Positions 8,826 through 17,692 of a DNA stretch of 64,000 bases are shown here, piece after piece. Origin of the DNA: an uncultured Duncaniella sp. (lineage in GTDB: Bacteria > Bacteroidota > Bacteroidia > Bacteroidales > Muribaculaceae). The stretch is taken from contig CAJTRI010000007.1 in the NCBI GenBank assembly GCA_910578615.1, forward strand, positions 62,001 through 126,000, written 5' to 3'. A program made the translations under genes and the position numbers. Below the pieces are notes generated by a model. The model did not search any database, had not been told where the DNA came from, and saw only the letters and a program-made list of their open reading frames with translations. Positions within the stretch are counted from its first letter, which is position 1; each line of letters opens with the position of its first letter.

Positions 8826-10105
8826 ACCAGTCAAGTTTCGTAATAGCCGCCACCTCGTCGGGTTGTGGAAAGACCACGTTCTCTCTCGGACTGATGCGCT
8901 TACTGCGAGACCGAGGTATGAAGGTCGGCCCTTTCAAAGTAGGGCCTGACTATATAGACACACAGTTTCACGGCGTGGCTTGTGGCCGGAGTTCGGTGAA
9001 CCTTGATACATTTATGGCTTCCGAGAATCATGTCAGGACTCTGTTCTCACGCTATGGTGCCGGGAATGACGTCAATGTGGTTGAGGGTGTCATGGGTATG
9101 TTTGACGGGTTTGACCGTATGCGCGGAAGTAGCGCCGATGTGGCTTGCCTGCTCGGACTGCCGGTTGTTCTTCTTGTCAACGCGGCCTCCACGGCCTATT
9201 CGGTAGCTGCGACTATCCACGGTTTCAGGTCGTTTAGAGATGATGTCGGGGTGGTCGGGGTGGTCTTTAACAGGGTGGCCTCTGAAAACCATTTCAGCTA
9301 TCTTAAAGCCGCCTGCGAGGATGCCGGGGCAGAGTGTCTTGGCTATATAGGTCGTTCGGAAGGATTGCAGACCCCTTCGCGTCATCTGGGGCTGGCTTTG
9401 TCTGCCCGTGCGGAGATGGAGGGTTTTATAGTCAGGGCTGCTGAGGCCGTGGGCAAGAATGTGGATATAGAACGTCTTCTTGCCCTGACTTCTCGGAAGA
9501 GTGTGGAAATGCCGGAGGAACCGGCACGAGAGATCTCTGAGAGACTGCGTATAGCCGTGGCGCGTGACGAGGCGTTCAACTTCATATATGAAGAGAACCT
9601 GCGCTCTCTTGCCCCTCATGAGCTTGTTTTCTTTTCACCCCTGCGGGACAGCCGCCTTCCGAAGGCTGACATTGTGTATCTTCCGGGGGGCTACCCGGAA
9701 CTATATGCTGACAGACTCGAAGCAAACGAGTCGATGAGGCACTCTGTGGCCGAATATGCCCGAAGCGGGGGGAGGGTGCTTGCCGAGTGTGGCGGGATGA
9801 TATATCTGACGTGCGATATTGACGGCCATGCCATGTCAGGCGTACTTCCTATGACAACCACTATGGAGGGTGCGAGATTGTCGCTGGGTTACAGGATTGT
9901 CGAGCTTGGAGACAAGAAGCTGAGAGGGCATGAGTTTCATTATTCCCGCCTGACCAATCCGTCGGCTCTTCCTTCATCATCTCGTCAGTTCAATGTTAGA
10001 GGTGTCGAGGTGGACACTCCGCTATATCGTTATAAAAATACTTTTGCCGGATATACCCACCTCTACTGGGGCGAGACCGGCATACTGAATATCTGGAATC
10101 TATGA
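8822..10105 (+). CDS. cbiA: Cobyrinate a,c-diamide synthase CbiA
   Basis: 427 residues, close to the usual family length. The N-terminal P-loop TSSGCGKTT at 11-19 and the KVGPDYID segment belong to the DTBS-like synthase domain. The C-terminal half is a triad glutamine amidotransferase, with Cys323 in LAECGGMIYL and a histidine in the GHEFHYS motif. The enzyme uses ATP and glutamine to amidate the a and c carboxylates of cobyrinate in the cytoplasm. Its place after the ring-building fusions and directly before the adenosyltransferase follows pathway order. Confidence 0.94.
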   Translation: MNQSSFVIAATSSGCGKTTFSLGLMRLLRDRGMKVGPFKVGPDYIDTQFHGVACGRSSVNLDTFMASENHVRTLFSRYGAGNDVNVVEGVMGMFDGFDRMRGSSADVACLLGLPVVLLVNAASTAYSVAATIHGFRSFRDDVGVVGVVFNRVASENHFSYLKAACEDAGAECLGYIGRSEGLQTPSRHLGLALSARAEMEGFIVRAAEAVGKNVDIERLLALTSRKSVEMPEEPAREISERLRIAVARDEAFNFIYEENLRSLAPHELVFFSPLRDSRLPKADIVYLPGGYPELYADRLEANESMRHSVAEYARSGGRVLAECGGMIYLTCDIDGHAMSGVLPMTTTMEGARLSLGYRIVELGDKKLRGHEFHYSRLTNPSALPSSSRQFNVRGVEVDTPLYRYKNTFAGYTHLYWGETGILNIWNL

Positions 10106-10674
10106 GAAGGCTTTATACACGCACTGGTGACAGTGGCATGACCTCTATACATGGCAGGATACGCGTCCCTAAGACCGATATACGCATTGAGGCAAACGGT
10201 TCGCTTGACGAGCTTAATGTGGCGATAGGGACTGCGCGGTCGTTCATGACAGCCGATGACAGGCGTCAGGGAGTTCTTAAAAATATACAGCTTGATATCA
10301 TGGGGGTGATGAGTCTGGTAGCCACCCGGGCGGATATGAGGGATTCAAATCCCAACCGTCTGCCAGACAGTCTTGTGGCTGATGTGGAGAGACTTATAGA
10401 CCAGACTGCGTCAGCTTGCAGCGAGTCTGCATACTTCATCCTTCCGGGTGGCACGCGTGTGGCGGCTATGCTCCACGAGGCCCGTGTGGCCGCGAGACGT
10501 GCCGAGCGACGTCTTTGGGAACTTAATGATGCAGACCCGGTTCCGGCGGATATACTGACATATGTCAACCGTCTGTCCGACCTGTTCTTCGTTATGGCCC
10601 GCGAAGAGATGGAATGTGAGAATGTAGATGAGGAAAGATGGCAGTCATTTGCCTATAAACGAGTTAAGAAATGA
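10102..10674 (+). CDS. pduO: PduO-type ATP:cob(I)alamin adenosyltransferase
   Basis: 190 residues, the size of a single-domain PduO adenosyltransferase. It opens with the ATP-binding TRTGDSGMTS stretch at 6-15 and continues with GSLDELNVAIG and the helix motif VAARRAERRLW near 131-141, all typical of the family. It transfers the 5'-deoxyadenosyl group of ATP to the reduced cobalt of a corrinoid. Lying between cbiA and cbiP, it would adenosylate cobyrinate diamide before the remaining amidations, and it may also rescue imported corrinoids. Start and stop overlap the flanking genes by 4 bp. Confidence 0.92.
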   Translation: MRRLYTRTGDSGMTSIHGRIRVPKTDIRIEANGSLDELNVAIGTARSFMTADDRRQGVLKNIQLDIMGVMSLVATRADMRDSNPNRLPDSLVADVERLIDQTASACSESAYFILPGGTRVAAMLHEARVAARRAERRLWELNDADPVPADILTYVNRLSDLFFVMAREEMECENVDEERWQSFAYKRVKK

Positions 10675-12158
10675 AAGACCGACTTTTACCGCTGATGTTT
10701 GCAGGCACCGGGAGTGATGTTGGAAAGAGCCTGATAGCCACCGGCATGTGCCGTATATTCAGGCAGGACGGGTATAGTCCGGCCCCGTTCAAGGCCCAGA
10801 ATATGGCTTTGAATTCCTATGCGACGCCTGACGGGTTCGAGATAGGGCGTGCACAGGCCGTACAGGCCGAGGCGGCCGGAATACCATGTTCCACGGATAT
10901 GAACCCCTTGCTGCTCAAACCGTCAGGAGACCATACTTCCCAGGTGGTGCTCAACGGACGGCCCATAGGCAATCGTGACGCATATGAATATTTCAGGCGA
11001 GAGGGACGCGAGGAACTTCGAGCCGAAGTGTGCGCGGCCTTTGACAGGCTTTCCGCAAGATTTAATCCCATCGTGATGGAGGGTGCCGGAAGCATATCCG
11101 AAATCAATCTGAGAGATAGCGACCTTGTGAATATGCCGATGGCGCGTCATGCCGATGCAAGGGTCATCCTTGTGGCCGACATAGACCGTGGCGGAGTGTT
11201 TGCAAGCGTATACGGTTCCATAATGCTTCAATCCCCCGAGGACAGGAAGCGGATAAGGGGTATAATAGTCAACAAGTTTCGTGGTGATATGAGGCTGTTT
11301 GAAGAAGGTCGGCATATGATGGAGGAAATCTGTGATGTGCCTGTGCTCGGAGTGGTGCCTTATAACCGGGACATCCATATCGAGGAAGAGGACTCTGTAT
11401 CACTTGATGTAAAGAAACGTCATTCAGCCGATGGAAAAATAAATGTAGCGGTGGTACTTTTGCGCCACATATCCAATTTTACTGACTTTGACCTTCTTGA
11501 AAAGCATTCCGAGGTCAATCTTTATTATACCAATAACGAAAGAGACCTTTCAGAGGCAGACATAATAATTGTTCCGGGGAGCAAGTCCACTTTGTCTGAC
11601 CTCTACGAACTGCGACGCAGCGGTCTGGCCAAGGCTATACTTGCAGCCGCAAGGGACGGGAAGACGGTTGTCGGTATTTGCGGAGGCTATCAGATAATGG
11701 GACTTGAAGTAAATGACCCTGACGGTGTGGAGGGTGATCTCAGGACACTTCCCGGGTTGGGGCTTCTACCCGTGCGGACGACCCTGACCGGTTCCAAGAC
11801 CACGCGTCAGGTAGACTTTTCATTTGACGGCGGGTCGGAGATGTGTCACGGATATGAGATTCACATGGGGACGACTGTCCTTGATGAGGGTGCCATGCCG
11901 TTGTGCCGTCTGACAGACGGACAGGAGGATGGTTGCAAGGTTTCTGAACGCGTCATGGGCAGCTACATACATGGCCTGCTTGACAACCATACTGTGATCA
12001 GCCGTCTGCTTGCCCCCTATATAGGGAAGTGTGAATCTGGCTTCATGCCGGTTGATTATGTCGCTTACAAGGAGACACAGTATGATGCCTTGGCGGCAAT
12101 GTTGCGCGAACATGTCGATATAGACAGAATATATAAAATTCTCAGGCAGGATGATTGA
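10671..12158 (+). CDS. cbiP: Cobyric acid synthase CbiP/CobQ
   Basis: 495 residues, standard for the family. The P-loop GTGSDVGKS is at 12-20, followed by PFKAQNMALNSY, a CbiP hallmark. The amidotransferase nucleophile is Cys337 in VGICGGYQIMG and the triad histidine lies in YIHGLLDN near the C-terminus. The enzyme amidates carboxylates b, d, e and g of adenosylcobyrinate diamide with four glutamines and four ATP. It overlaps the adenosyltransferase upstream by 4 bp and the aminotransferase-like cobD downstream by 8 bp. Confidence 0.95.
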   Translation: MKDRLLPLMFAGTGSDVGKSLIATGMCRIFRQDGYSPAPFKAQNMALNSYATPDGFEIGRAQAVQAEAAGIPCSTDMNPLLLKPSGDHTSQVVLNGRPIGNRDAYEYFRREGREELRAEVCAAFDRLSARFNPIVMEGAGSISEINLRDSDLVNMPMARHADARVILVADIDRGGVFASVYGSIMLQSPEDRKRIRGIIVNKFRGDMRLFEEGRHMMEEICDVPVLGVVPYNRDIHIEEEDSVSLDVKKRHSADGKINVAVVLLRHISNFTDFDLLEKHSEVNLYYTNNERDLSEADIIIVPGSKSTLSDLYELRRSGLAKAILAAARDGKTVVGICGGYQIMGLEVNDPDGVEGDLRTLPGLGLLPVRTTLTGSKTTRQVDFSFDGGSEMCHGYEIHMGTTVLDEGAMPLCRLTDGQEDGCKVSERVMGSYIHGLLDNHTVISRLLAPYIGKCESGFMPVDYVAYKETQYDALAAMLREHVDIDRIYKILRQDD

Positions 12159-13140
12159 AGGACATGGTGACGACCTTCACCGCTATGCGGGACGGGTGAG
12201 ATATAATTTCAGTTCCAATATTCTCCAAACAGTGGATCATACGGGACTCATGTCTATGCTTGCGTCTCGGCCTGAACTTATCTCAGGCTATCCTGAACCG
12301 GCTCCCCTCTCGCTGGAAAGGCGCCTTGACTCGGAACTCGGACTTCCTTATGGTTCAACCATGGTGACGGCTGGTGCCACGGATGCTATATATATGATTG
12401 CCGGTAGTTGTGCCGGGAAGACCTTCCATGTATGCGAACCCACTTTCAGAGAGTATGGTGATGCGTGCACCCTTCACGGTCTTTCTGAGGACGGGTTCGA
12501 CTGTGCGGATGTGGTATGGCTCTGCAATCCCAACAATCCTGACGGAAAGGTATGGGACAGGTCTTTTCTTGAAGAGATAACGTTTAGGAGGTCAGGCACA
12601 TTGTTTGTCATTGACCAGTCATATTCCGACTATGCCACCGATGACCTTGTAACTCCTGATTATGCTGTCAGAGCCGGAAATATATTGCTCCTCAGTTCGT
12701 TGACCAAGCGGTTCTCCGTCCCGGGACTACGTATAGGCTACGTCATAGGAAGCCCTTCGCTTACCGAGCGCCTTATGCGACGGCGTATGCCTTGGAGTGT
12801 GAGCGGGATAGCCATCGAGTCGGCGATGTATCTTCTTGACCATAAGGATGAATATCCTATTGATTCCGTAGGACTTCATTCGGAGGTCTGCCGCATTGCT
12901 CGCGGATTCAGTGAGGCAGGTATAAAGGTATGTGATACCAAGTGTAATTTTCTGCTTGCAGAACTTCCGCGACGTAGCGCGTCAGAGCTTAAAGAATGGC
13001 TTGTCGACCGTCATGGTATACTCATTCGTGATGCGTCTAATTTCAAGGGTCTTACTCCGAGACATTTCAGAGTGGCCGCACAGACACCTTGTGAAAATGA
13101 CTTACTAATAGAAGCTGTCAGGATATGGATGTCGTTATAG
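12151..13140 (+). CDS. cobD: Threonine-phosphate decarboxylase CobD (PLP enzyme)
   Basis: 329 residues of aminotransferase fold type I, somewhat shorter than typical CobD (about 360). Visible landmarks are NFSSNI at 19-24, LCNPNNPDGKVW at 124-135 and the PLP lysine K186 in LSSLTKRFSVPGLRIGY. Histidinol-phosphate aminotransferases share these motifs, but the cobamide operon and overlap with cbiB point to CobD, which makes (R)-1-amino-2-propanol phosphate for the cobamide linker. The start overlaps cbiP by 8 bp and the 3' end overlaps cbiB by 16 bp. Confidence 0.88.
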   Translation: MIEGHGDDLHRYAGRVRYNFSSNILQTVDHTGLMSMLASRPELISGYPEPAPLSLERRLDSELGLPYGSTMVTAGATDAIYMIAGSCAGKTFHVCEPTFREYGDACTLHGLSEDGFDCADVVWLCNPNNPDGKVWDRSFLEEITFRRSGTLFVIDQSYSDYATDDLVTPDYAVRAGNILLLSSLTKRFSVPGLRIGYVIGSPSLTERLMRRRMPWSVSGIAIESAMYLLDHKDEYPIDSVGLHSEVCRIARGFSEAGIKVCDTKCNFLLAELPRRSASELKEWLVDRHGILIRDASNFKGLTPRHFRVAAQTPCENDLLIEAVRIWMSL

Positions 13141-14054
13141 CTGTCGTGCCATTGCTTGCCGGGTGGCTTTTGGATCTGGTTTTCGGTGACCCGGCCTGTC
13201 TGCCTCATCCGGTCGTAGGATTCGGGAAAGGCATCTCTTTTTTCGAACGTAGGCTTAATCATGGCTCATATCAGGTGGCCAAAGGTGCGTTTACCGCTGT
13301 CGGACTTGTTCTGGCAGTCTATGTGGCATCCTTCCTCCTTCTTCGGGCACTCACGCCGTGGGTGTGGGTGAAGGTTGCAGTCGAGACTGTTGCATTGTTC
13401 TATTGTCTTGCCGGTAAGACACTTGCTCGTGAGGTCAGGATGGTATTCGAGGCAGCCGACCGCTCTCTTGAAGATGGACGAAAGCAGGTAGGGCGCATCG
13501 TGGGGCGTGATACTGCCTCGCTTTCAGACGGTGAGATCCGTACTGCGGCGCTTGAAACACTTGCTGAAAATCTCAGTGACGGAGTGATAGCTCCTTTGTT
13601 CTGGTACACTCTTCTGGGTATTCCGGGAATGTTGGCTTATAAGATGGTCAACACGCTTGACTCCATGGTGGGTTACAGGAATGACCGCTACCGTGATTTC
13701 GGCCGGTGGGCAGCAAAGATTGATGATGTTGCCAACTATATACCGTCGCGTCTGACTGCGCTATTGATGATTCTTGTGGCCGGGCGTCCCGGTCTGTGGG
13801 GATGGGTGAGGAGTTATGGCCCTCGGCATGCGAGTCCCAATTCAGGCTATCCCGAGGCCGCTCTTGCCGGTATCCTTGACTGCCGTTTCGGCGGTACTCA
13901 TGACTATTTCGGTGAGTCGGTCTATAAACCTTATATCGGGGTCAGTCCTCGTGCTCTTACATCGTCCGATATGCGGCGCGCCATTCGTGTCAATCGCCTT
14001 GCAGAGGCGGCTATGATTGTTATCGTTCTTGTTGTCAGAGTTCTATCTCAATAA
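13125..14054 (+). CDS. cbiB: Adenosylcobinamide-phosphate synthase CbiB
   Basis: 309-residue polytopic membrane protein. Family signatures are LLAGWLLDLVFGDP at 8-21, PHPVVGFGK soon after, an ETLAENLSDGVIAPLFW block near 145-161, YKMVNTLDSMVGYRND near 172-187, and GPRHASPNSGYPEAALAG near 226-243. It attaches aminopropanol phosphate to adenosylcobyric acid, the product of the upstream genes. It is the last gene of the + strand operon. Its final 20 bp run into the 3' end of the convergent cobC, and no terminator hairpin is seen between them. Confidence 0.93.
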   Translation: MDVVIAVVPLLAGWLLDLVFGDPACLPHPVVGFGKGISFFERRLNHGSYQVAKGAFTAVGLVLAVYVASFLLLRALTPWVWVKVAVETVALFYCLAGKTLAREVRMVFEAADRSLEDGRKQVGRIVGRDTASLSDGEIRTAALETLAENLSDGVIAPLFWYTLLGIPGMLAYKMVNTLDSMVGYRNDRYRDFGRWAAKIDDVANYIPSRLTALLMILVAGRPGLWGWVRSYGPRHASPNSGYPEAALAGILDCRFGGTHDYFGESVYKPYIGVSPRALTSSDMRRAIRVNRLAEAAMIVIVLVVRVLSQ

Positions 14055-14562
14055 TCCCGCCATAAGGGGGAAGATGGTCAAAAGCCGTGGCAGCCGGTAT
14101 CATCTCTTTTAATAGCATAGACTGGAGAAGTATTCCGCCATGGGCGAAGACGGCCACGTTTTGGAAAGGCTGGTGGCTGAGTTCGTCAAGAAACGATGAA
14201 AGCCGGTCTCGCTGGTCGGCAAATGACTCTCCGCCGGTGGCGCGTACATTGAAGTAGTCATCAAACCATCTTTGCAACCCGGGATCGGAAATCTCCTCCC
14301 ACCGTTGCATCTCCCATTCTCCGAAATCCATCTCCATCAGCCGGCGGTCTCTGATAGCATGGGTATATCCGCAATAATCGGCCAGTCTGGTGCACCGGCT
14401 TAGAGGGGAGGTATAGACACGGTCGAAAGGGATGTTTTCGAGTCTTGACTTCACCCGGGCAGCCTCCTGGGGGAAAGAGTCTTTAAGCGGGACGTCCGTC
14501 TGTCCGTAGCAAGTTCCGGCAGGGACATCCACGGCAGTGTGGCGTATCATTGTGACATTCAT
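14035..14562 (-). CDS. cobC: Alpha-ribazole phosphatase-like histidine phosphatase CobC
   Basis: 176 residues from the ATG at 14562, which overlaps the cobS stop in an ATGA; a longer upstream frame has no support. It is a histidine phosphatase: the phosphate loop starts TMIRHT at residues 4-9, the CYGQTDVPL stretch is characteristic of CobC, and the second active-site segment is VAVFAHGGIL. The usual RHG reads RHT, which is common in this family. It would dephosphorylate alpha-ribazole phosphate or adenosylcobalamin 5'-phosphate at the end of nucleotide-loop assembly. It is last in the cobU-T-S-C operon. Confidence 0.88.
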   Translation of the reverse strand: MNVTMIRHTAVDVPAGTCYGQTDVPLKDSFPQEAARVKSRLENIPFDRVYTSPLSRCTRLADYCGYTHAIRDRRLMEMDFGEWEMQRWEEISDPGLQRWFDDYFNVRATGGESFADQRDRLSSFLDELSHQPFQNVAVFAHGGILLQSMLLKEMIPAATAFDHLPPYGGIIEIEL

Positions 14563-15305
14563 AGTGAAAGATGGTTTATTGTTGCGGCTGAGATGAAAAA
14601 CGAGAGTTCGGAGAGCAGGAATGTGGCACCGCAACAGTCACCTGTATATCCATGTATGCGTTTGTGCATCAACATTATAAGCAGCACCGAAACAACAGCC
14701 GGAGCTGTTGCGGCGGTTGTATATGGCCATGGCAGAAGCAGTAGTGGTAGAGCGCCGAAAAGCAGGCTTGTAATCCACTGGGATGCGCCCATACGCGAGT
14801 AGACGGTCTTGTTTTTGGCTTCCTCTTCCTTGCGGGCATATGGCAGGAAGTTGATTATCTGTGAGGCGCAGAACTTGCTCCACGGGTCGGCGGCAAGAAG
14901 TACGAGACATGCCGTCCTAAGCGGAAGTGACGACAAAAGCGTCAGGAGCATGAGATAATAGATGACAAGGCTGATGACACCGTAAGTGCCGATATGGGAG
15001 TCTTTCATGATGGCGAGGACACGCTCGCGGGTATTGCCGCCACCCATCCCGTCGAAAAAATCGGCCATTCCGTCTTCATGGAGCGCGCCTGTGATTATGA
15101 GCCTTACGGTAAACGTGGTTATAATTGCGGCAGGAAGAGGCAGGACGGTCGCGGTTCCTAAAAGAACCAGAGCCGAGATTGCGCCTGTCAGCCATCCTAC
15201 GGCAGACCATAGGTCGACCACTCTTTTGTAATACCGGGCCGGAACCTCGGTTATGCGCCAGAAGGGTAGGCGGGTGAAGAAGATGAGGGCGGCGAGGAGT
15301 TTCAT
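14559..15305 (-). CDS. cobS: Adenosylcobinamide-GDP ribazoletransferase CobS
   Basis: 248-residue integral membrane protein with about six hydrophobic segments. The N-terminus ALIFFTRLPFWR and the catalytic HEDGMADFFDGMGGG stretch near residues 75-89 are typical of CobS. It joins alpha-ribazole(-phosphate) from CobT to adenosylcobinamide-GDP from CobU at the inner membrane, producing the complete cobamide or its phosphate. It starts at the last base of the cobT stop and overlaps cobC by 4 bp, so the four genes are probably cotranslated. Confidence 0.93.
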   Translation of the reverse strand: MKLLAALIFFTRLPFWRITEVPARYYKRVVDLWSAVGWLTGAISALVLLGTATVLPLPAAIITTFTVRLIITGALHEDGMADFFDGMGGGNTRERVLAIMKDSHIGTYGVISLVIYYLMLLTLLSSLPLRTACLVLLAADPWSKFCASQIINFLPYARKEEEAKNKTVYSRMGASQWITSLLFGALPLLLLPWPYTTAATAPAVVSVLLIMLMHKRIHGYTGDCCGATFLLSELSFFISAATINHLSL

Positions 15306-16342
15306 CAGAAATATTTTGTGACAGAGACCTTGGCGAAAGAGTCCATGTCATTGATCATATTTACGGCTGACAAGAGGATGGGGTAGGCGCAAACGGCACC
15401 TGAGCCTTCGCCGAGTCTGAGTCCGAGGTGAAGGAGCGGACGTGCACCGATGGATTCGAGCATGAGTTTATGGCCCGACTCGTCTCCCTGATGGCCGAAT
15501 ACGGCATATTCAAGCACTTCGGGATAGAATCTTGCTGCCGCAGCCATACATGCGGTCATTATGAATCCGTCGACTATGACGATCATTCCGAGTTCGGCGG
15601 CGCGTAGCATCCCGCCGACAGCCATAGCGAGTTCATAGCCACCGAACCATGCGAGTTTCTCTTCTATGTCTTCCGAACCTGAATAGCCGGCAAGCGAACG
15701 TGAGAGAATGTCGAGTTTGTGTTTTATACCGGGATTGTCAAGCCCGGCCCCGGCGCCTACGCAGTCAGGAAGGTCTATGCCTGTGAGGAGATGCATCCAC
15801 ATTGAAGAAGGGGATGTGTTGCCGCTTCCCATCTCACCGAAACTTACCACGTTGCAGCCGTCAGCGTATACCATGTCCACAACCTGCGCTCCGCGAGAGA
15901 TGCATTCATCCCATTCGTCCACCGTCATGGCCGGTTCGTAGAGGAAGTCTCCTGTGCCTCGTCCCATCTTCATGTCTATGATTCCGTGGCCTTCGGGAAT
16001 GTCATAATCCACTCCGGCATCGACCAGCACGAGGCGGAAGCCGTGTTGGTCACACAGGAAGTTGATGCCTGCGCCTCCACGGGAGAAGTGTCCGAGCTGT
16101 TGCCATGTGACCTCGCGTGGCGAGACAGTGACCCCTTCCCGCTCTATGCCGTGGTCGGCGGCAAATAGGATGTTGCACGGATTTTTAAGTTGCGGGGAGA
16201 GAGACTGCTGTACAAGCCCTATCTGCAATGCCAGTTCTTCAAGACGCCCGAGAGAGCCTTTTGGCTTTGTGAGATTGTCAATCTTATCAGTCAGAGCCTT
16301 GCGGATGGCGTTGTCCGGGCGGCGGATGTCAAAATGTTTCAT
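15305..16342 (-). CDS. cobT: Nicotinate-nucleotide:dimethylbenzimidazole phosphoribosyltransferase CobT
   Basis: 345 residues, the normal length. Landmarks are the LTKPKGSLGRLEELA segment near 25-39, FAADHGI near 64-70, GEMGSGNTSPSS near 169-180 and the catalytic Glu312 in LGLRLGEGSGA. It activates the lower-ligand base using nicotinate mononucleotide. Which base is used cannot be told from this gene, and neither BluB nor anaerobic benzimidazole genes are in the window, so the base is either salvaged or made elsewhere. It overlaps cobU by 4 bp and cobS by 1 bp. Confidence 0.95.
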   Translation of the reverse strand: MKHFDIRRPDNAIRKALTDKIDNLTKPKGSLGRLEELALQIGLVQQSLSPQLKNPCNILFAADHGIEREGVTVSPREVTWQQLGHFSRGGAGINFLCDQHGFRLVLVDAGVDYDIPEGHGIIDMKMGRGTGDFLYEPAMTVDEWDECISRGAQVVDMVYADGCNVVSFGEMGSGNTSPSSMWMHLLTGIDLPDCVGAGAGLDNPGIKHKLDILSRSLAGYSGSEDIEEKLAWFGGYELAMAVGGMLRAAELGMIVIVDGFIMTACMAAAARFYPEVLEYAVFGHQGDESGHKLMLESIGARPLLHLGLRLGEGSGAVCAYPILLSAVNMINDMDSFAKVSVTKYF

Positions 16343-16848
16343 TTCAATCTTAGTTCTAAACCTGAAATCAACATATATACCTCGTCTGCCGATGCGGCAA
16401 TGAGCTGGTTGGCGCTTCCCTGCAAGTCTGTAAACCGTCTTTGCATAGTGTTCTCGCTTATTCCACCCAGACCTATCTCGTTGGTGACGAAGATATAAGT
16501 GGCGTCATGTGATGTGAATTTGTCAAACTCGTCTTTCAGTACTTCCAGAGCCTTTGCCGGATCCTCTCCGTGTTCGAAGAAAATATTAGTGGTCCATAGT
16601 GTCACGCAGTCAACGAGGACTACTCTACCCGTCATGTCAAGTCGGGAGAGGGCCACTGGTTCCTCGATATTAGTCCATTCCGGGCCTCTGCGTTCCTTGT
16701 GGGCCTCCACCCGTCTGCGGAAGTCATCGTCCCATATTCTGGCCGTGGCCACATATACAGGCGATGGCGAGAGGAAGAGTGCCATAGCCTCGGCTCTGGC
16801 ACTCTTGCCGGATCGCTGGCCACCTGTGACCATTATTATTTTCTTCAT
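16339..16848 (-). CDS. cobU: Adenosylcobinamide kinase / GTP guanylyltransferase CobU
   Basis: 169 residues from the ATG at 16848; the in-frame extension to 16896 runs through the promoter and is discarded. The P-loop GGQRSGKS is at 9-16, then YVATARIWDDDFRRRVEAH, whose final histidine matches the guanylylated residue of CobU, and a VLVDCVTLW strand. The enzyme phosphorylates adenosylcobinamide and couples it to GMP. It is first in cobU-T-S-C, behind a TATCTTTG box at 16874-16881. The leader of about 20 nt is too short for a cobalamin riboswitch. Confidence 0.93.
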   Translation of the reverse strand: MKKIIMVTGGQRSGKSARAEAMALFLSPSPVYVATARIWDDDFRRRVEAHKERRGPEWTNIEEPVALSRLDMTGRVVLVDCVTLWTTNIFFEHGEDPAKALEVLKDEFDKFTSHDATYIFVTNEIGLGGISENTMQRRFTDLQGSANQLIAASADEVYMLISGLELRLK

Positions 16849-16873
16849 TTGCACTGGATGTTTTTTGCATTTG

Positions 16874-16881
16874 CAAAGATA
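16874..16881 (-). promoter_or_regulatory. Promoter -7 box of cobUTSC
   Basis: The - strand reads TATCTTTG, matching the Bacteroidetes TAnnTTTG consensus, 25 nt before the cobU ATG. No exact TTTG is found at the expected -33 position. The short predicted leader leaves no room for a riboswitch. Confidence 0.6.
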
Positions 16882-16948
16882 ATACATTTCATACAATAAT
16901 CCGGCTGTCGGGAGCGTTGATTAGTAATCAAAGCATTTTGCAGATATA

Positions 16949-17692
16949 ATGGGTCTATTAGATATTTTTCGCAAAAAGGAGCCGGTGAGGCTTCCGTTCG
17001 CCACAGACATACATTGCCATATAATACCCGGTGTCGATGACGGTTCGCCGGATGCCGCCACATCGGCTGAACTTGTGGGGAGGATGGCTTCATGGGGTAT
17101 AGAGCGTATCATTGCCACGCCCCATGTGACTGAGGGAACTTTTGAGAACACCCCCGACATTCTTGACCCGGCTCTTGAAGAGCTTAATGACGAGCTGGCA
17201 GCGCGCGGTATCAAGATACCTGTGAGCCGTTCTTCGGAAAACCGCATAGACGATTTCCTAAGAGACCAGCTTGCCAAGGGACTGATAACCCTTATGCCCG
17301 GCAATCACATACTTGTGGAATGTTCGTTCATACAGGAGCCGTGGCAGCTTGACCAGTTTCTGTTTGATTTGAAGATGAAGGGGATGCGCCCTGTCATAGC
17401 TCATCCTGAAAGATACCACTATTATTTCGGTGACAAAAACCGTTACGAAGAGCTTCATCGTGCCGGCAATCTGTTTCAGGTGAATGTCCTTTCGCTTGCG
17501 GGTTATTATTCTAAGACCGAGAAAAAGATAGCTGAATATCTGATAGACCGTGGGTGTGTGGACTTTCTCGGAACAGACCTGCACAACCACCGTCATGCCG
17601 ACAGCATTGATGCATATCTTGCTACTTCTGACGCACGCCGCCATTTTGCGGCACTGTCAGGCAGGATACATAACGACACGGCATTTGTTTAG
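16949..17692 (+). CDS. PHP-domain tyrosine-protein phosphatase (CpsB/YwqE family)
   Basis: 247 residues. The N-terminal metal site is ATDIHCHIIPGVDDGS (H22 and H24), followed by the ATPHVTEG and AHPERYHYY motifs and the C-terminal GTDLHNH, giving the trinuclear metal centre of the PHP family. Relatives of this length in Gram-positive bacteria dephosphorylate tyrosine kinases that control capsule or exopolysaccharide export; Bacteroidetes homologues usually sit in or near polysaccharide loci, but no such genes are visible here. It is transcribed away from cobU. Its stop codon overlaps the stop of the convergent vsr-like gene. The protein target is unknown. Confidence 0.85.
   Translation: MGLLDIFRKKEPVRLPFATDIHCHIIPGVDDGSPDAATSAELVGRMASWGIERIIATPHVTEGTFENTPDILDPALEELNDELAARGIKIPVSRSSENRIDDFLRDQLAKGLITLMPGNHILVECSFIQEPWQLDQFLFDLKMKGMRPVIAHPERYHYYFGDKNRYEELHRAGNLFQVNVLSLAGYYSKTEKKIAEYLIDRGCVDFLGTDLHNHRHADSIDAYLATSDARRHFAALSGRIHNDTAFV

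Noticed and set aside
12151..13140. Histidinol-phosphate aminotransferase (hisC) for the PLP enzyme
   Set aside because: The fold is shared, but the overlaps with cbiP and cbiB and the absence of other histidine genes favour CobD.
16849..16896. Longer cobU start
   Set aside because: The extension covers the TATCTTTG promoter box and encodes residues unrelated to CobU; the P-loop protein begins naturally at 16848.
16849..16948. Cobalamin riboswitch between cobU and the PHP gene
   Set aside because: The gap of about 100 bp has no B12-box-like element and is shorter than the riboswitch; any such element for the + strand operon would be upstream of the window.
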